NCBI GenBank assembly: GCA_035547695.1
Contig: DASZUK010000049.1
Span: forward strand, 1 to 64,000
Reading direction: 5' to 3'
Origin: DASZUK01 sp035547695
GTDB lineage: Bacteria > Actinomycetota > Acidimicrobiia > Acidimicrobiales > RAAP-2
DNA: 64,000 bases
In this document: in pieces, positions 34,708 to 43,689 of the stretch
Layout of the letters: the number at the start of each line of letters is the position of its first letter
How positions within the stretch are numbered: the first letter of the stretch is position 1
Made by a program: the position numbers and the translations under genes
Notes under the pieces: generated by a model
Told to the model about the DNA's origin: nothing
The model's database searches: none
The model's input: the letters and a program-made list of their open reading frames with translations, nothing else

Positions 34708-35835
34708 ATGATGGTGCGTCTGGGTAGGAAGCTCACGACGGGGGTCGCCGTGGCGCTCATCGGCGCGGTCGGCGCGGGGGGCGCGCTGGCCGGTGCGGCC
34801 ACAGGTTCGGGGTCCGGCAACCCGTGGGGTTGGCCGGGCAACGCGACCGAGGGGTACCTACCGCCGCACGAGCCGGCGGTCCACGGCGGAAAGGTCAAGA
34901 TCGGCCTGATCACCGCCGGGACAATCCACGACCACGGCTACTACCAGAGCGAGGTCGACGCCATCAAGAAGTACGCCAAGATCCACAACTGGACAACGAT
35001 CATCCAGGGCAGCGTGAAGACAGCCGACGCGCTGTCGGCGGCCCAGAACATGTGCTCGCAGAACGTGGACCTGCTGGTCATCGGGGAGAGCCAGTTGGCG
35101 GCGGCGACGCCGGCGGCCAGCTCGACAAGCTGCAAGACAACCCCGGTGTGGATCTTCTCGGCGCCGTACGTGAAGCTGACAACAGCCAGCCTGCCGTACC
35201 TGCACCTCGCCGAGACAACAGGCTCGAACTCGACGTTCGCCACCGGCGTCGCCATGGGCCTGTGGATGAAGACACACCACCAGACAACGGCCGGCTTCAT
35301 CACCGGGCCGGCGCTGTCCTTCACCGAAGGGGCGGCCCAGGGCTACCTCGCCGGCATCCACTACGTGCTGCCGAAGGCGAAGATGGACGCCGTGTACACC
35401 GGCACACTGACAGCGTCCGGGCCGGCGATCACCGCGGCGACGTCGATGATCGCCAAGGGGATCAAGATGATCTTCCCCTACCTCGGCGCCTCGCTGATCC
35501 CGACGGCCAAGTACATCTCGTCCCACGGCGGGGCGTCGCCGAGCGACGGCGGCAACTACTGCGCCAAGGGCGGGGCGAAATACGCCATCCTGCAGGCCTA
35601 CGACCCGGGCTACCTGCTGGACCCGGCGCTGACACAGTTCGCCCACGGCAAGATGCGGGTCGGCGTCACCGAGCACTTCGCCCTGGGGAAGACGAGCATC
35701 CCGGCGGTCGCCTTCTGCAAGGGCGCGGGGGTCTCGACCAAGAGCATCAAGAAGCTGAAGACCGTGATCACAAAGCTCGAGAACGGGACAATCACAGCCA
35801 CAAAGCTGACGAAGGCCACCCCGATCCCCAAGTGA
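34708..35835 (+). CDS. BMP-family ABC transporter substrate-binding protein
   Basis: The 375-residue exported binding protein belongs to the basic membrane protein (PnrA/BmpA-like) family, most of whose studied members bind purine or other nucleosides. A Sec signal peptide covers about residues 1-32 (LGRKLTTGVAVALIGAVGAG). There is no lipobox Cys, so anchoring differs from typical lipoprotein members. Family-like segments include KIGLITAGTIHDHGYYQSEVDAIKK (in part) and HFALGKTSIPAV near the end. Threonine is encoded by ACA more often than by ACC, unlike neighbouring genes. ATPase and two permeases follow. Confidence 0.85.
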   Translation: MMVRLGRKLTTGVAVALIGAVGAGGALAGAATGSGSGNPWGWPGNATEGYLPPHEPAVHGGKVKIGLITAGTIHDHGYYQSEVDAIKKYAKIHNWTTIIQGSVKTADALSAAQNMCSQNVDLLVIGESQLAAATPAASSTSCKTTPVWIFSAPYVKLTTASLPYLHLAETTGSNSTFATGVAMGLWMKTHHQTTAGFITGPALSFTEGAAQGYLAGIHYVLPKAKMDAVYTGTLTASGPAITAATSMIAKGIKMIFPYLGASLIPTAKYISSHGGASPSDGGNYCAKGGAKYAILQAYDPGYLLDPALTQFAHGKMRVGVTEHFALGKTSIPAVAFCKGAGVSTKSIKKLKTVITKLENGTITATKLTKATPIPK

Positions 35836-35871
35836 TGGGCGTGGTGCGGTGGCGGCGGGCTCTGGTGGGGC

Positions 35872-37638
35872 GTGAGCGTCGAGCGCACTGACGGGCCTGC
35901 TCAAGGAGTAGTCGATGTCGACGGGTCGTCCCTCCCTGCGGCCGCAGGGAGCGCGGGGAGGGACGCCGTCGGTGCAGTGACCGTCGAGCTGCGGGGCATC
36001 ACCAAGCGGTTCGGCCGGGTGGTGGCCTGCCGGGACGTCCACTTCGCCGTGCGTGAAGGCGAGATCCACGGGCTGCTCGGCGAGAACGGCGCCGGCAAGT
36101 CGACCCTGATGAAGCTGCTCATCGGCCTGGTGCCGAGCGACGGCGGCGAGGTGCACCTGCGGGGGCGGCCGGTGGCCGTGAAGGACCCGGTGCACGCCGC
36201 CTCGCTGGGCCTGGCCATGGCCCAGCAGCACTTCAGCCTGGTGGAGCGGCTCCGGGTGTGGGAGAACGTGGCCCTGGCCCACCGGGGCAAGCTGAAGCGG
36301 CGGGACGTGGCCCGGGCGATCGGGGAGATCGGGGAGCGGTACGGCATCACCACCGACGCCAACGCCCGGGTCGAGGACCTCACCGTGGGACAGCGCCAGC
36401 GCGTGGAGCTGATCAAGTGCCTCAGCCTGAAGCCCGAGGTGCTGATCCTCGACGAGCCCACGTCGGTGCTGACCCGGGCGGAGTCCCGTGACCTGTTCTC
36501 GGTGCTCCGCCAGGTCGTCCACCGCGACGGCCTCTCGGTCATCCTGATCAGCCACAAGCTGGACGAGATCCTCCAGGCCACCGACCTGGTGACCATCATG
36601 CGGGACGGGTCGGTGGTGGCGTCGCTGCCCACCGAGGAGGCCGACGCCCACCAGCTCGCCAAGGCGATGGTGGGCCGCGAGGTGCTGCTGCAGGCCGAGA
36701 TGGCGGCCATCGGCCTCCTGGAGGAGGACGGCGACCTCGCGGGGGCCGCCGGTGACCTGGCCGCCGGTGACCTGGCCGCCGCCCGCCCGGCCCAGCCCGG
36801 CCAGCCGGCCCAGCCGACCCAGCCCGGCCGGCAACCGGCCGGGGGGGTCCGGGCGGCGCCGGTGACGCTGCCGGCGGGGCCCCCGGCAGCGACGGCGCCG
36901 GCCCTCCGCCTGGACCAGGTGACGGTCCGCGGCGCCGACGGCCAGCTCCTCCTGGACGGCCTGTCGGTGGAGGTCCGCCCGGGCGAGATCGTCGGGGTGG
37001 CCGGGGTGGACGGCAACGGGCAGTCCACCATCGGCGACGTCATGAGCGGCATCGCCACCCTCGAGGGCGGCACCGTCGAGGTGGGCGGCGACCGGGTGCC
37101 GGTGCGAGCGGCCGACCTGCTGCGGGCGGGGGTGGGGGTCATCCCGGAGGACCGGCACGCCTCGGGGTGCATCCTCCGCATGTCGGTGGCCGAGAACCTG
37201 GTCGCCACCGACCTGGACTCGTACCGTGCCCGGACGGGCCTGCTGGACCGGGGGGCCATCCGCCGCCGGGCGGCCGAGCTCATGGCGGAGTACGCCATCG
37301 CCGCCCCGTCGCCGGACGTGCCCATGGCGGCGCTGTCGGGCGGGAACCAGCAGCGGGTGGTGGTGGCCCGAGAGCTGACCCGGGAGCCGAAGGTGCTGAT
37401 CGCCGTCCAGCCCAGCCGCGGGCTGGACGTCGGGGCCATCGAGTTCATCAGCGAGCGGCTGATGGCCGCCGCCGGCCGGGGCGTCGGCATCCTGCTCGTC
37501 TCCAGCGAGCTGGACGAGCTGCTGGCGCTGTCCCACCGGATCGTGGTCATCCACGGTGGGCGCATCGTGGGGGAGATGCCCCGCAACCAGATCGACGTGG
37601 AGCGGCTCGGCCTGCTGATGGGTGGACGGGTGGCGTGA
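35872..37638 (+). CDS. BMP-type ABC transporter ATP-binding protein with two ABC domains
   Basis: A 588-residue tandem ATPase like those of ribose and nucleoside importers. Domain one has Walker A GENGAGKST (near residue 70), signature VGQRQRVELIKCL and Walker B LILDEPTSVL. Domain two has degenerate GVDGNGQST (Lys to Gln), signature LSGGNQQRVVVAREL and IAVQPSRGLD in place of DEP; such decay is usual in this family. The domains are joined by a repeat-rich linker (AAGDLAAGDLAA and PGQPAQPTQPG), longer than usual. The GTG start is weakly marked; a GTG near 35975 is an alternative. Confidence 0.88.
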   Translation: MSVERTDGPAQGVVDVDGSSLPAAAGSAGRDAVGAVTVELRGITKRFGRVVACRDVHFAVREGEIHGLLGENGAGKSTLMKLLIGLVPSDGGEVHLRGRPVAVKDPVHAASLGLAMAQQHFSLVERLRVWENVALAHRGKLKRRDVARAIGEIGERYGITTDANARVEDLTVGQRQRVELIKCLSLKPEVLILDEPTSVLTRAESRDLFSVLRQVVHRDGLSVILISHKLDEILQATDLVTIMRDGSVVASLPTEEADAHQLAKAMVGREVLLQAEMAAIGLLEEDGDLAGAAGDLAAGDLAAARPAQPGQPAQPTQPGRQPAGGVRAAPVTLPAGPPAATAPALRLDQVTVRGADGQLLLDGLSVEVRPGEIVGVAGVDGNGQSTIGDVMSGIATLEGGTVEVGGDRVPVRAADLLRAGVGVIPEDRHASGCILRMSVAENLVATDLDSYRARTGLLDRGAIRRRAAELMAEYAIAAPSPDVPMAALSGGNQQRVVVARELTREPKVLIAVQPSRGLDVGAIEFISERLMAAAGRGVGILLVSSELDELLALSHRIVVIHGGRIVGEMPRNQIDVERLGLLMGGRVA

Positions 37639-37648
37639 GGGGGGACCG

Positions 37649-38821
37649 GTGACGTCGCTCGCCAGCGTGAGCTCGGCCGTCTCCGGGCCGAGCCCCGAGC
37701 TGACCGGGGCCGAGCTGGAGCTGCAGGGCGGCTCCCGCCACGCCGAGACGGTCCGGATGGTGGGGCTCTACGTCGTCTGCGTGGCCGCGGCCCTCGGGAT
37801 CACCTCCCTCCTGGCCCTCGCCGTCGGCGGCACACCGGGCAGCGTGTTCGACGCCCTCTTCCGCGGCAGCGTCGGGTCGCCCGGTGCCCTCGGCCGCACC
37901 CTGGACGACACCGTCCCGGTCCTGCTCGTGGCCCTGGGCACCCTCATCGCCGTCCGGGCCGGCATGTTCAACATCGGCCAGACCGGCCAGTTGACGTTCG
38001 GCGGCTTCTGTGCCGCCCTGGTGGTGCTCAAGGTCCACGGCCCCGGGCCGCTGATCCTGGTCGTGGCCATCCTCGCCGGTACGGCCGGCGGGGCGGCCTG
38101 GGCGGGCGTCGCCGCCGTGCTGTACACCTGGCGCCGGGTCAACGTGGTCATCTCGACCCTGCTGCTGACGTACGTGGCCACACAGATCCTCGACTACGCG
38201 GTGTCGAGCCAGAGCGTGCTGGAGGAGCCGTCGAAGTCCCAGATCGGCTCGTTGGCCCAGTCGGCCCCGGTCCCGGCGGACACCCGGCTGCCGCACCCGG
38301 GGAACTACCCGTCGTTCGGGGTCAGCGTCGGCATCGTGATCGCGGTGGCGCTCCTGGCGGTCTTCATCGTCCTCCTCGCCCGCAGCCGCTGGGGCGTGCA
38401 CCTGCGGATGGCCGGCGCCAACCCGACGGCGGCGCGCCGGTTCGGCGTCCGGGTGGCGCTGGTGGCCAGCGGCGCCCTGATCCTGTCCGGCGCCCTGGCC
38501 GGCCTGGCCGGGAGCGCCATGCTGACCGGCCAGGTGTACCGGATCCAGGGGGGGTTCGCCAACACATTCGGCAACGACGGCCTGCTGGCGGCGCTGGTCT
38601 GCCGGGACCGGCCGGGCTGGCTGCTGCCGGTGGCCTTCGTGTTCGGCATGATCCGCACCGGCGGCAACTACTTCCTGGCGACCGGCGTGCCCAACTACCT
38701 CGCCCAGGTGCTCCAGGGGTTGCTGGTGCTGGCGGCGATCTTCCCGCCCGTCTACCTGGAGCGCCGGGAGTGGGCCCGCCGGCTGAAGGCGGCCCGGGTG
38801 CTGGCGTTGCGGGCGGCGTGA
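37649..38821 (+). CDS. BMP-type ABC transporter permease (first subunit)
   Basis: A 390-residue inner-membrane subunit of the nucleoside-type importer, related to YufP and RbsC-like permeases. It has a roughly 40-residue hydrophilic N-terminus followed by eight or more hydrophobic segments. Landmarks are AGMFNIGQTGQLTFGGF near residue 112 and GANPTAARRFGVRVALVASGALILSG-type coupling region (in part) near 260. GTG was chosen for the AGGGGGGA just upstream; a longer in-frame start would overlap the ATPase gene. The second permease starts ten bases after its stop. Confidence 0.88.
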   Translation: MTSLASVSSAVSGPSPELTGAELELQGGSRHAETVRMVGLYVVCVAAALGITSLLALAVGGTPGSVFDALFRGSVGSPGALGRTLDDTVPVLLVALGTLIAVRAGMFNIGQTGQLTFGGFCAALVVLKVHGPGPLILVVAILAGTAGGAAWAGVAAVLYTWRRVNVVISTLLLTYVATQILDYAVSSQSVLEEPSKSQIGSLAQSAPVPADTRLPHPGNYPSFGVSVGIVIAVALLAVFIVLLARSRWGVHLRMAGANPTAARRFGVRVALVASGALILSGALAGLAGSAMLTGQVYRIQGGFANTFGNDGLLAALVCRDRPGWLLPVAFVFGMIRTGGNYFLATGVPNYLAQVLQGLLVLAAIFPPVYLERREWARRLKAARVLALRAA

Positions 38822-38831
38822 GGGGACGCCG

Positions 38832-39746
38832 ATGAGCTTCTCGGTCAACGCCTCCATCGTGATCTCCGGCGTCGTCGCCGAGAGCACTCCGCTGCTGTTC
38901 GCGGCCAGCGGGGAGTACATGGCCGAGCGCGCCGGCACCCTGAACATCTCGGTGGAGGCCATGATGCTCGCCGGCGCCTTCACCGGCATCGCCGTGGCGT
39001 CGGCCACGACCAACCTCATCCTCGGCCTGCTGGCCGGCGTCGCCGCCGGGCTGTTCGTCGCCGTCATCCACGCCAACTTCAGCCATCGGCTGGCGGCCAA
39101 CACCTTCGTGGTCGGGTTGACCCTCGACGCCCTGGTGCTCGGCGCCACCGACTACTTCGCCACAGTGCTCAAGCCGGGGGCGGCCAAGTTCACACCGGTG
39201 ACCGTGCCGCTGCTGTCCAGGATCCCGGCGGTGGGCTCGTCGATCTTCGTGCAGCCGTGGCCGTTCTACCTGATCTTCCTCGTCATCCCGGTGGTGTGGT
39301 GGGCGGTGGAGCGCACCAACTGGGGGCTGCAGCTCCGGGCGTCCGGCGAGAACCCCGGCGCGGCGGACGCCACCGGCATCCGGGTGAACGTGCGGCGGCG
39401 GCAGGCGCTGTACCTCTGCGGCGTCCTGTCCGGCCTCGGCGGGGCGTTCCTGTCGCTGTGCATCGTCGGGGCGTTCAACTTCGACATGACGGCGGGCATC
39501 GGCTTCGTCGTCATCGCCGCCGTCATCTTCGGCGGCTGGACGCTGCGCGGCGCGGTGCTCGGCGCGCTGCTGTTCGGGTCGGCGTCGGCCATGTCGCTGG
39601 TGCTGCCGACCCTCGGCACCACCGTCAACCCGCAGTTGCTGCTGGCCCTGCCGTACCTGGCGGCGCTGGTGGCCATGGTGTTCCTGGCCAAGTCCCACCG
39701 GGCCCCCGGCGCCCTGGCCCAGCCGTTCACGCGGGGGGTCTCCTAG
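38832..39746 (+). CDS. BMP-type ABC transporter permease (second subunit)
   Basis: The 304-residue partner permease (YufQ-like). It has the family segment ERAGTLNISVEAMMLAGAF near residue 35, GENPGAADATGIRVNVRR near 175 and a late GGWTLRGAVLGALLFG. About eight membrane segments are visible. With the upstream genes it makes a full importer (binding protein, ATPase, two permeases). The dehydrogenase gene begins 45 bases downstream after AAGGAGG, so import and catabolism may share a transcript. Confidence 0.9.
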   Translation: MSFSVNASIVISGVVAESTPLLFAASGEYMAERAGTLNISVEAMMLAGAFTGIAVASATTNLILGLLAGVAAGLFVAVIHANFSHRLAANTFVVGLTLDALVLGATDYFATVLKPGAAKFTPVTVPLLSRIPAVGSSIFVQPWPFYLIFLVIPVVWWAVERTNWGLQLRASGENPGAADATGIRVNVRRRQALYLCGVLSGLGGAFLSLCIVGAFNFDMTAGIGFVVIAAVIFGGWTLRGAVLGALLFGSASAMSLVLPTLGTTVNPQLLLALPYLAALVAMVFLAKSHRAPGALAQPFTRGVS

Positions 39747-39791
39747 CGGATGGCCCGGCCGACGCCGTAGCGGCGATCAAGGAGGGGCCCT

Positions 39792-40841
39792 GTGAAAGCG
39801 GTGGTGCAGAAGGCGTTCGGCGGTGTCGACGTGCTCAGCTACGAGGACGTGCCCGACCCGGTGGTGGAGCCCGGCGACGTCCTCGTCCGGACGGAGGTGG
39901 CCGCCCTCAACCGCCTGGACGTGCTGCAGCGGGAAGGGCCGCCGATGCTCCCCGGGTTCTCGCTGCCGCACATCGCCGGCATGGACGTGGCCGGCACCGT
40001 CGTCGCCGTCGGCCCGGCGGCCGGCCCGTCGGGCACCGGCCGGCCGCTGGCGGTGGGCGACCGGGTCCTCGTCAACCCGGCCCTCGAGTGCGGCAACTGC
40101 CCGCGGTGCCGGGACGGCGACGACGGCCTGTGCGAGGCCGTCCGGGTGGTCGGCGCCACCTGCCCCGGCGGCTACGCCGAGCTGTGCGCCGTCCCCGCCG
40201 ACCACGCCTTCGTGCTGCCGGACCACGTCTCCTTCGAGGAGGCGGCCACCATCCCGACGACCTACTCGACGGCCTGGCACGCCCTGGTCACCGTCGGCCG
40301 GCTGTCCATCGGCGAGACCGTGCTGCTCCACGGCGCCGGCAGCGGCGTCAGCATCGCCGCCATCCAGCTCGCCAAGCGGTGCGGGGCCCGCGTCGTCGCC
40401 ACCGCCCGTTCCGACGACAAGCTGGCGCTGGCCCGGCGACTGGGCGCCGACGCCGTCGTCAACACCGCCACCACCGACCTGGTGGCGGCCTGCCGGGAGC
40501 TGACCGACGGGCGTGGCGTCGACATGGCCCTGGACCACCTCGGCCCGGCCCTGTTCGAGCCGACCATCTACGCCCTGCGCCCCCGGGGCCGGCTGGTGTT
40601 CGTCGGCACCACCACCGGCCGCCGGGCCAGCTTCGACCTGCCGTACGCCTACCACTTCGGCATCTCCCTCGTCGGCGCCGACCCGTACGGCGCGGCGGAG
40701 TTCGGCCGGATGCTCGACTTCTACTGGCACGCCGGCTTCGAGCCGGTGATCGACTCCCGGTTCTCCCTCGGCGACGTCCCGGCGGCCCAGGCCAGGATGG
40801 AGAGCGGGGAAGCCGCCGGCAAGATCCTCCTGGTGCCATGA
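39792..40841 (+). CDS. Zinc-binding dehydrogenase / quinone-oxidoreductase-like MDR protein (copy 2)
   Basis: A 349-residue paralogue of the protein at 16946, sharing the NRLDVLQREGPP segment, the zinc cluster ECGNCPRCRDGDDGLC, VPTTYSTAW-like and GAGSGVSIAAIQLAKR segments and the C-terminal ESGEAAGKILL. As in copy 1, the catalytic-zinc Cys is absent. The GTG start has AAGGAGG upstream. It overlaps the methyltransferase gene by four bases and is followed by the second amidohydrolase, so the dehydrogenase-amidohydrolase association occurs twice in the window. Confidence 0.87.
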   Translation: MKAVVQKAFGGVDVLSYEDVPDPVVEPGDVLVRTEVAALNRLDVLQREGPPMLPGFSLPHIAGMDVAGTVVAVGPAAGPSGTGRPLAVGDRVLVNPALECGNCPRCRDGDDGLCEAVRVVGATCPGGYAELCAVPADHAFVLPDHVSFEEAATIPTTYSTAWHALVTVGRLSIGETVLLHGAGSGVSIAAIQLAKRCGARVVATARSDDKLALARRLGADAVVNTATTDLVAACRELTDGRGVDMALDHLGPALFEPTIYALRPRGRLVFVGTTTGRRASFDLPYAYHFGISLVGADPYGAAEFGRMLDFYWHAGFEPVIDSRFSLGDVPAAQARMESGEAAGKILLVP

Positions 40842-41890
40842 CCGCCCCGGCCGGCCCCCCGCCCATCGCCCGGTTCTGGGGCCTGGTGAACGGCTTCACC
40901 GGGTACTTCGCGGTCCTGGCCGCCGAGGACGTCGGCGTCTTCACCGCCCTGGCCGACGGCCCGCTCGAGGCCGACCAGGTCGCCGAGCGGTGTGGTGCCG
41001 ACCCGGCCCGGCTGCTCACCGTGCTCGGCGGCAACGTGGCCGCCGGGACGCTGGAGCGGGGGCCCGACGGGTTCGCCCTCACCCCGGTGGCCGCCACCCA
41101 CCTGGTGGCCGGCCGGCCCGGCTACCTGGGGGCGCTCCTCCGGCACTCGCCGGGGCCGTTCGAGAACTGGCCCCACCTGGCCGACACGGTGCGCGGCGCG
41201 GCGCCGCGGCGTGACGTCGGCCGGGAGAGCGGCGAGTTCCTGTCCGAGCTGGTCCAGGCCACGTTCCCCGTCCAGCTCGCGGTGGCCCGGGCCGCCGTCG
41301 GCTCGGTGCTGGCCGGCCGCCTGCCGTCGGCACCCCGGGTGCTCGAGCTGGGCGCCGGGGCCGCCCCGTGGTCGGTGGCGGTGCTGGAGCACGACGGGTC
41401 GGCCGAGGCGGTGGTCAACGACCTGCCGGCCGTCGTCCCGCTGGCCCGCCGGGCCCTGGACGACGCCGGCACCGCCGATCGGGCGACGTTCCTGGAGGGG
41501 GACTACTGGCAGGTCCCGCTCCCGGCCGACCGGTTCGACCTGGCGGTGCTGGCCCACGTCTGCCGGGCCGAGGGCGACGGGGGAGCGGCCGCCCTGGTCG
41601 GCCGGGCGGCGGCGGCCCTGGCGCCCGGTGGCCTGCTGGTGCTGGCCGAGTACCTGCTGGACGACGACCTGACCGGGCCCACCCAGGCCCAGATGCTGGG
41701 GGTCACCATGGTCGCCAGCACCGACCGGGGCGGCACGTTCACCCACCGCCAGGCCCGAGCCTGGCTGGAGGGGGCCGGCCTGGTGGTCGAGGACGAGGTG
41801 ACCCCGGTCCCGCCGACCAACCTGGTGGTGGCCCGCCGACCGGGAGCCCCCGCCGCCGGGCCCGGGGGCACCGGCGGGGAACATCCCTAG
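40838..41890 (+). CDS. SAM-dependent O-methyltransferase-like protein with winged-helix dimerisation domain
   Basis: A small-molecule methyltransferase of 350 residues. The N-terminal winged-helix domain (about 1-100; VAERCGADPARLLTVLGGNV) precedes a Rossmann domain with SAM motif VLELGAGAAPWSVAV near residue 169. A later acidic motif is LEGDYWQVPLP. This layout is that of plant-type and antibiotic-type O-methyltransferases. Here it lies between a dehydrogenase and an amidohydrolase, so it may methylate a catabolic intermediate or, less likely, belong to biosynthesis. ATG overlaps the dehydrogenase stop. Confidence 0.8.
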   Translation: MTAPAGPPPIARFWGLVNGFTGYFAVLAAEDVGVFTALADGPLEADQVAERCGADPARLLTVLGGNVAAGTLERGPDGFALTPVAATHLVAGRPGYLGALLRHSPGPFENWPHLADTVRGAAPRRDVGRESGEFLSELVQATFPVQLAVARAAVGSVLAGRLPSAPRVLELGAGAAPWSVAVLEHDGSAEAVVNDLPAVVPLARRALDDAGTADRATFLEGDYWQVPLPADRFDLAVLAHVCRAEGDGGAAALVGRAAAALAPGGLLVLAEYLLDDDLTGPTQAQMLGVTMVASTDRGGTFTHRQARAWLEGAGLVVEDEVTPVPPTNLVVARRPGAPAAGPGGTGGEHP

Positions 41891-41942
41891 GCACCGGCCG
41901 GCGGCGGGCGGATCGGGGAGGGACGTGGAGAGGAGAGGGATC

Positions 41943-43394
41943 GTGAGCGACGGCGAACCGCAGCACGCCGACACCCTGATCGACGGTGCCCTGGTGGTCA
42001 CCATGAACGGCGACCGGGAGGTGGTCGAGGACGGGGCGGTGGCCATCGGCGGCGGCCGCATCCTGGCCGTCGGCCCGGCCGCTGACGTCCGGTCCGGGTT
42101 CGCCGCCGACGACGTGGTCGACGGGCGGCCGTTCGTGGTGACCCCCGGCCTGGTGAACACCCACATCCACATCACCGGCGAGCCGCTCACCCGGGGGTTC
42201 GTGCCCGACGACACCCCGTTCGAGGAGAACGTGTTCACCTGGCTGTGCCCGCTGTACGCCGTCCACGACGAGGACGACGAGCGGACGTCTGCCCAGTTGG
42301 CCGCGGCCGAGCTGCTGCTGTCGGGGACCACCAGCTTCATCGAGGCCGGCACCATCCGGTTCCTCGACGCCGTGGTCGACGGCCTCCAGGAGATCGGCAT
42401 CCGCGGCCGGGTCGGCCGCTGGGTCTGGGACCTGCCGCCCGAGCCGGCCGTCTACCGGCAGACCACCGCCCAGGCGGTGGCCCATCTCGAGGACGAGCTG
42501 GCCCGTCACGGCGGTACCGGTCACGGCGGTCCTGGTCACGGCGGTCCTGGTCACGGCGGTACCGGTCCCGGCGGGCTGGTGGAGGCGTGGCCCATGGTGG
42601 TCGGCCACACCACCTGCAGCGACGAGCTCTGGAAGGCCGCCGCCGGGCTGGCGGCCGAGCAGGGGACCGGCCTCAACTTCCACATGTCCCCGGCCGCCAT
42701 GGACCCCGAGGGGTTCCTGGCGTCGTTCGGCCAGCGGCCGATGGTCCACCTGGACGAGCTGGGGGTGCTGTCCACACGGACGGTCATGGCCCACTGCGTC
42801 CACGTCGACGACGACGAGATCGCCGTCATGGCGCGGCGCGGGGTCAGCGTCGCCCACTGTCCCACCACCTGCCTCAAGGTGGCCTACGGCGTCACCCAGA
42901 TCGGCAGGATCCCCGAGATGCTGGCCGCCGGGATCAACGTGGCCATCGGCACCGACGGCAACAACGCGTCCAACTACTCCGACATGTACCGGGCCACCTA
43001 CCTGGTGGCCGGCCTGTTCAAGGACGCCCGCCGGGACCCCACCCAGATCCCGGCCGAGCTGGCCTACGAGATGGCCACCCTCCACGGTGCCCGGGCGCTC
43101 GGGCTGGCCGACGAGGTCGGCTCCGTCGAGGTCGGCAAGCGGGCCGACCTCGTCCTCCACGACCGCCGCCGGCCCGAGTGGACGCCGCTGCTCAACGTGG
43201 CCAACCAACTGGTGTACTCCGCGGACGGCCGCGGGGTGCACACCGTCTTCGTCGACGGCCGCAAGGTGGTCGACGGCTACCGGCTGACCACCGTCGACGC
43301 CGGTGCGCTGTACGAGCGGGCGCAGCGGGCCGGCGAGGGGGTGGTGGCCCGCTCCGGGCTGCCCGACCGCCGCCGCTGGAAGCCCCGGTCCTGA
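41943..43394 (+). CDS. Amidohydrolase-superfamily deaminase/hydrolase (copy 2 of a paralogous pair)
   Basis: A 483-residue paralogue of the 17994 enzyme. H-x-H is in VNTHIHITGEPLTRG, His in LNFHMSPAAMD, His in VMAHCVHVDDDE and Asp in AIGTDGNNASN. The VANQLVYSADGRGVHTVFVDG-type end (in part) also matches. A glycine/histidine-rich insertion, HGGTGHGGPGHGG-like, lies near residue 190 and comes from a 15-bp repeat; copy 1 has HRSHDDGR there. GTG at 41943 is favoured by GGAGAGGG; an upstream GTG would add six residues. It ends the BMP-dehydrogenase-methyltransferase run, linking import to C-N hydrolysis. Confidence 0.88.
   Translation: MSDGEPQHADTLIDGALVVTMNGDREVVEDGAVAIGGGRILAVGPAADVRSGFAADDVVDGRPFVVTPGLVNTHIHITGEPLTRGFVPDDTPFEENVFTWLCPLYAVHDEDDERTSAQLAAAELLLSGTTSFIEAGTIRFLDAVVDGLQEIGIRGRVGRWVWDLPPEPAVYRQTTAQAVAHLEDELARHGGTGHGGPGHGGPGHGGTGPGGLVEAWPMVVGHTTCSDELWKAAAGLAAEQGTGLNFHMSPAAMDPEGFLASFGQRPMVHLDELGVLSTRTVMAHCVHVDDDEIAVMARRGVSVAHCPTTCLKVAYGVTQIGRIPEMLAAGINVAIGTDGNNASNYSDMYRATYLVAGLFKDARRDPTQIPAELAYEMATLHGARALGLADEVGSVEVGKRADLVLHDRRRPEWTPLLNVANQLVYSADGRGVHTVFVDGRKVVDGYRLTTVDAGALYERAQRAGEGVVARSGLPDRRRWKPRS
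42507..42566. repeat. 15-bp in-frame repeat inside amidohydrolase copy 2
   Basis: Four 15-bp units (CACGGCGGTACCGGT or CACGGCGGTCCTGGT) encode HGGTG/HGGPG. The paralogue lacks them, so the insertion is recent and lies in a surface loop before the WPMVVGHTTC strand. Confidence 0.9.
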
Positions 43395-43425
43395 CCGGCG
43401 CCGTTCCCTGGGCCCGCAAGGGAGT

Positions 43426-43505
43426 GCCGCAGGGGGCGCCGCAGGGCCGCAGGGGGTACGACAGGGGCCGCAGGGGGTGCCGCAGGGCCGCAGGGGGTGC
43501 CGCCG
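43426..43505. repeat. CCGCAGGG-rich repeat tract between amidohydrolase and formamidase genes
   Basis: Multiple copies of GCCGCAGGGGGTGCCGCAGG-like units fill much of the 295-bp intergenic region 43395-43689. The remainder (43550-43689) is less GC-rich, with TATCTT at 43598-43603 as a weak -10 candidate. No gene is seen. Confidence 0.75.
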
Positions 43506-43689
43506 CCGGGCGGTGGCCGGCGTTCCCGGGCCGGGCCGCGTCGTCACGGGTCGACGGTTGTTCATCGTCGGGAAACAGCGGCGAAACATCGGCCCCGTAT
43601 CTTTCATCGCAAGACGCCCATCCGTAGTACGAGCCAGGACGTGCGGGCCGTGAGGTGCGGGCCGTGGACGGGCCAAGATCGGAGGTCTC

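Noticed and set aside
34858..37554. 898-residue minus-strand open frame
   Set aside because: It is antisense to the BMP binding protein and ATPase, which have clear family motifs; composition is shadow-like.
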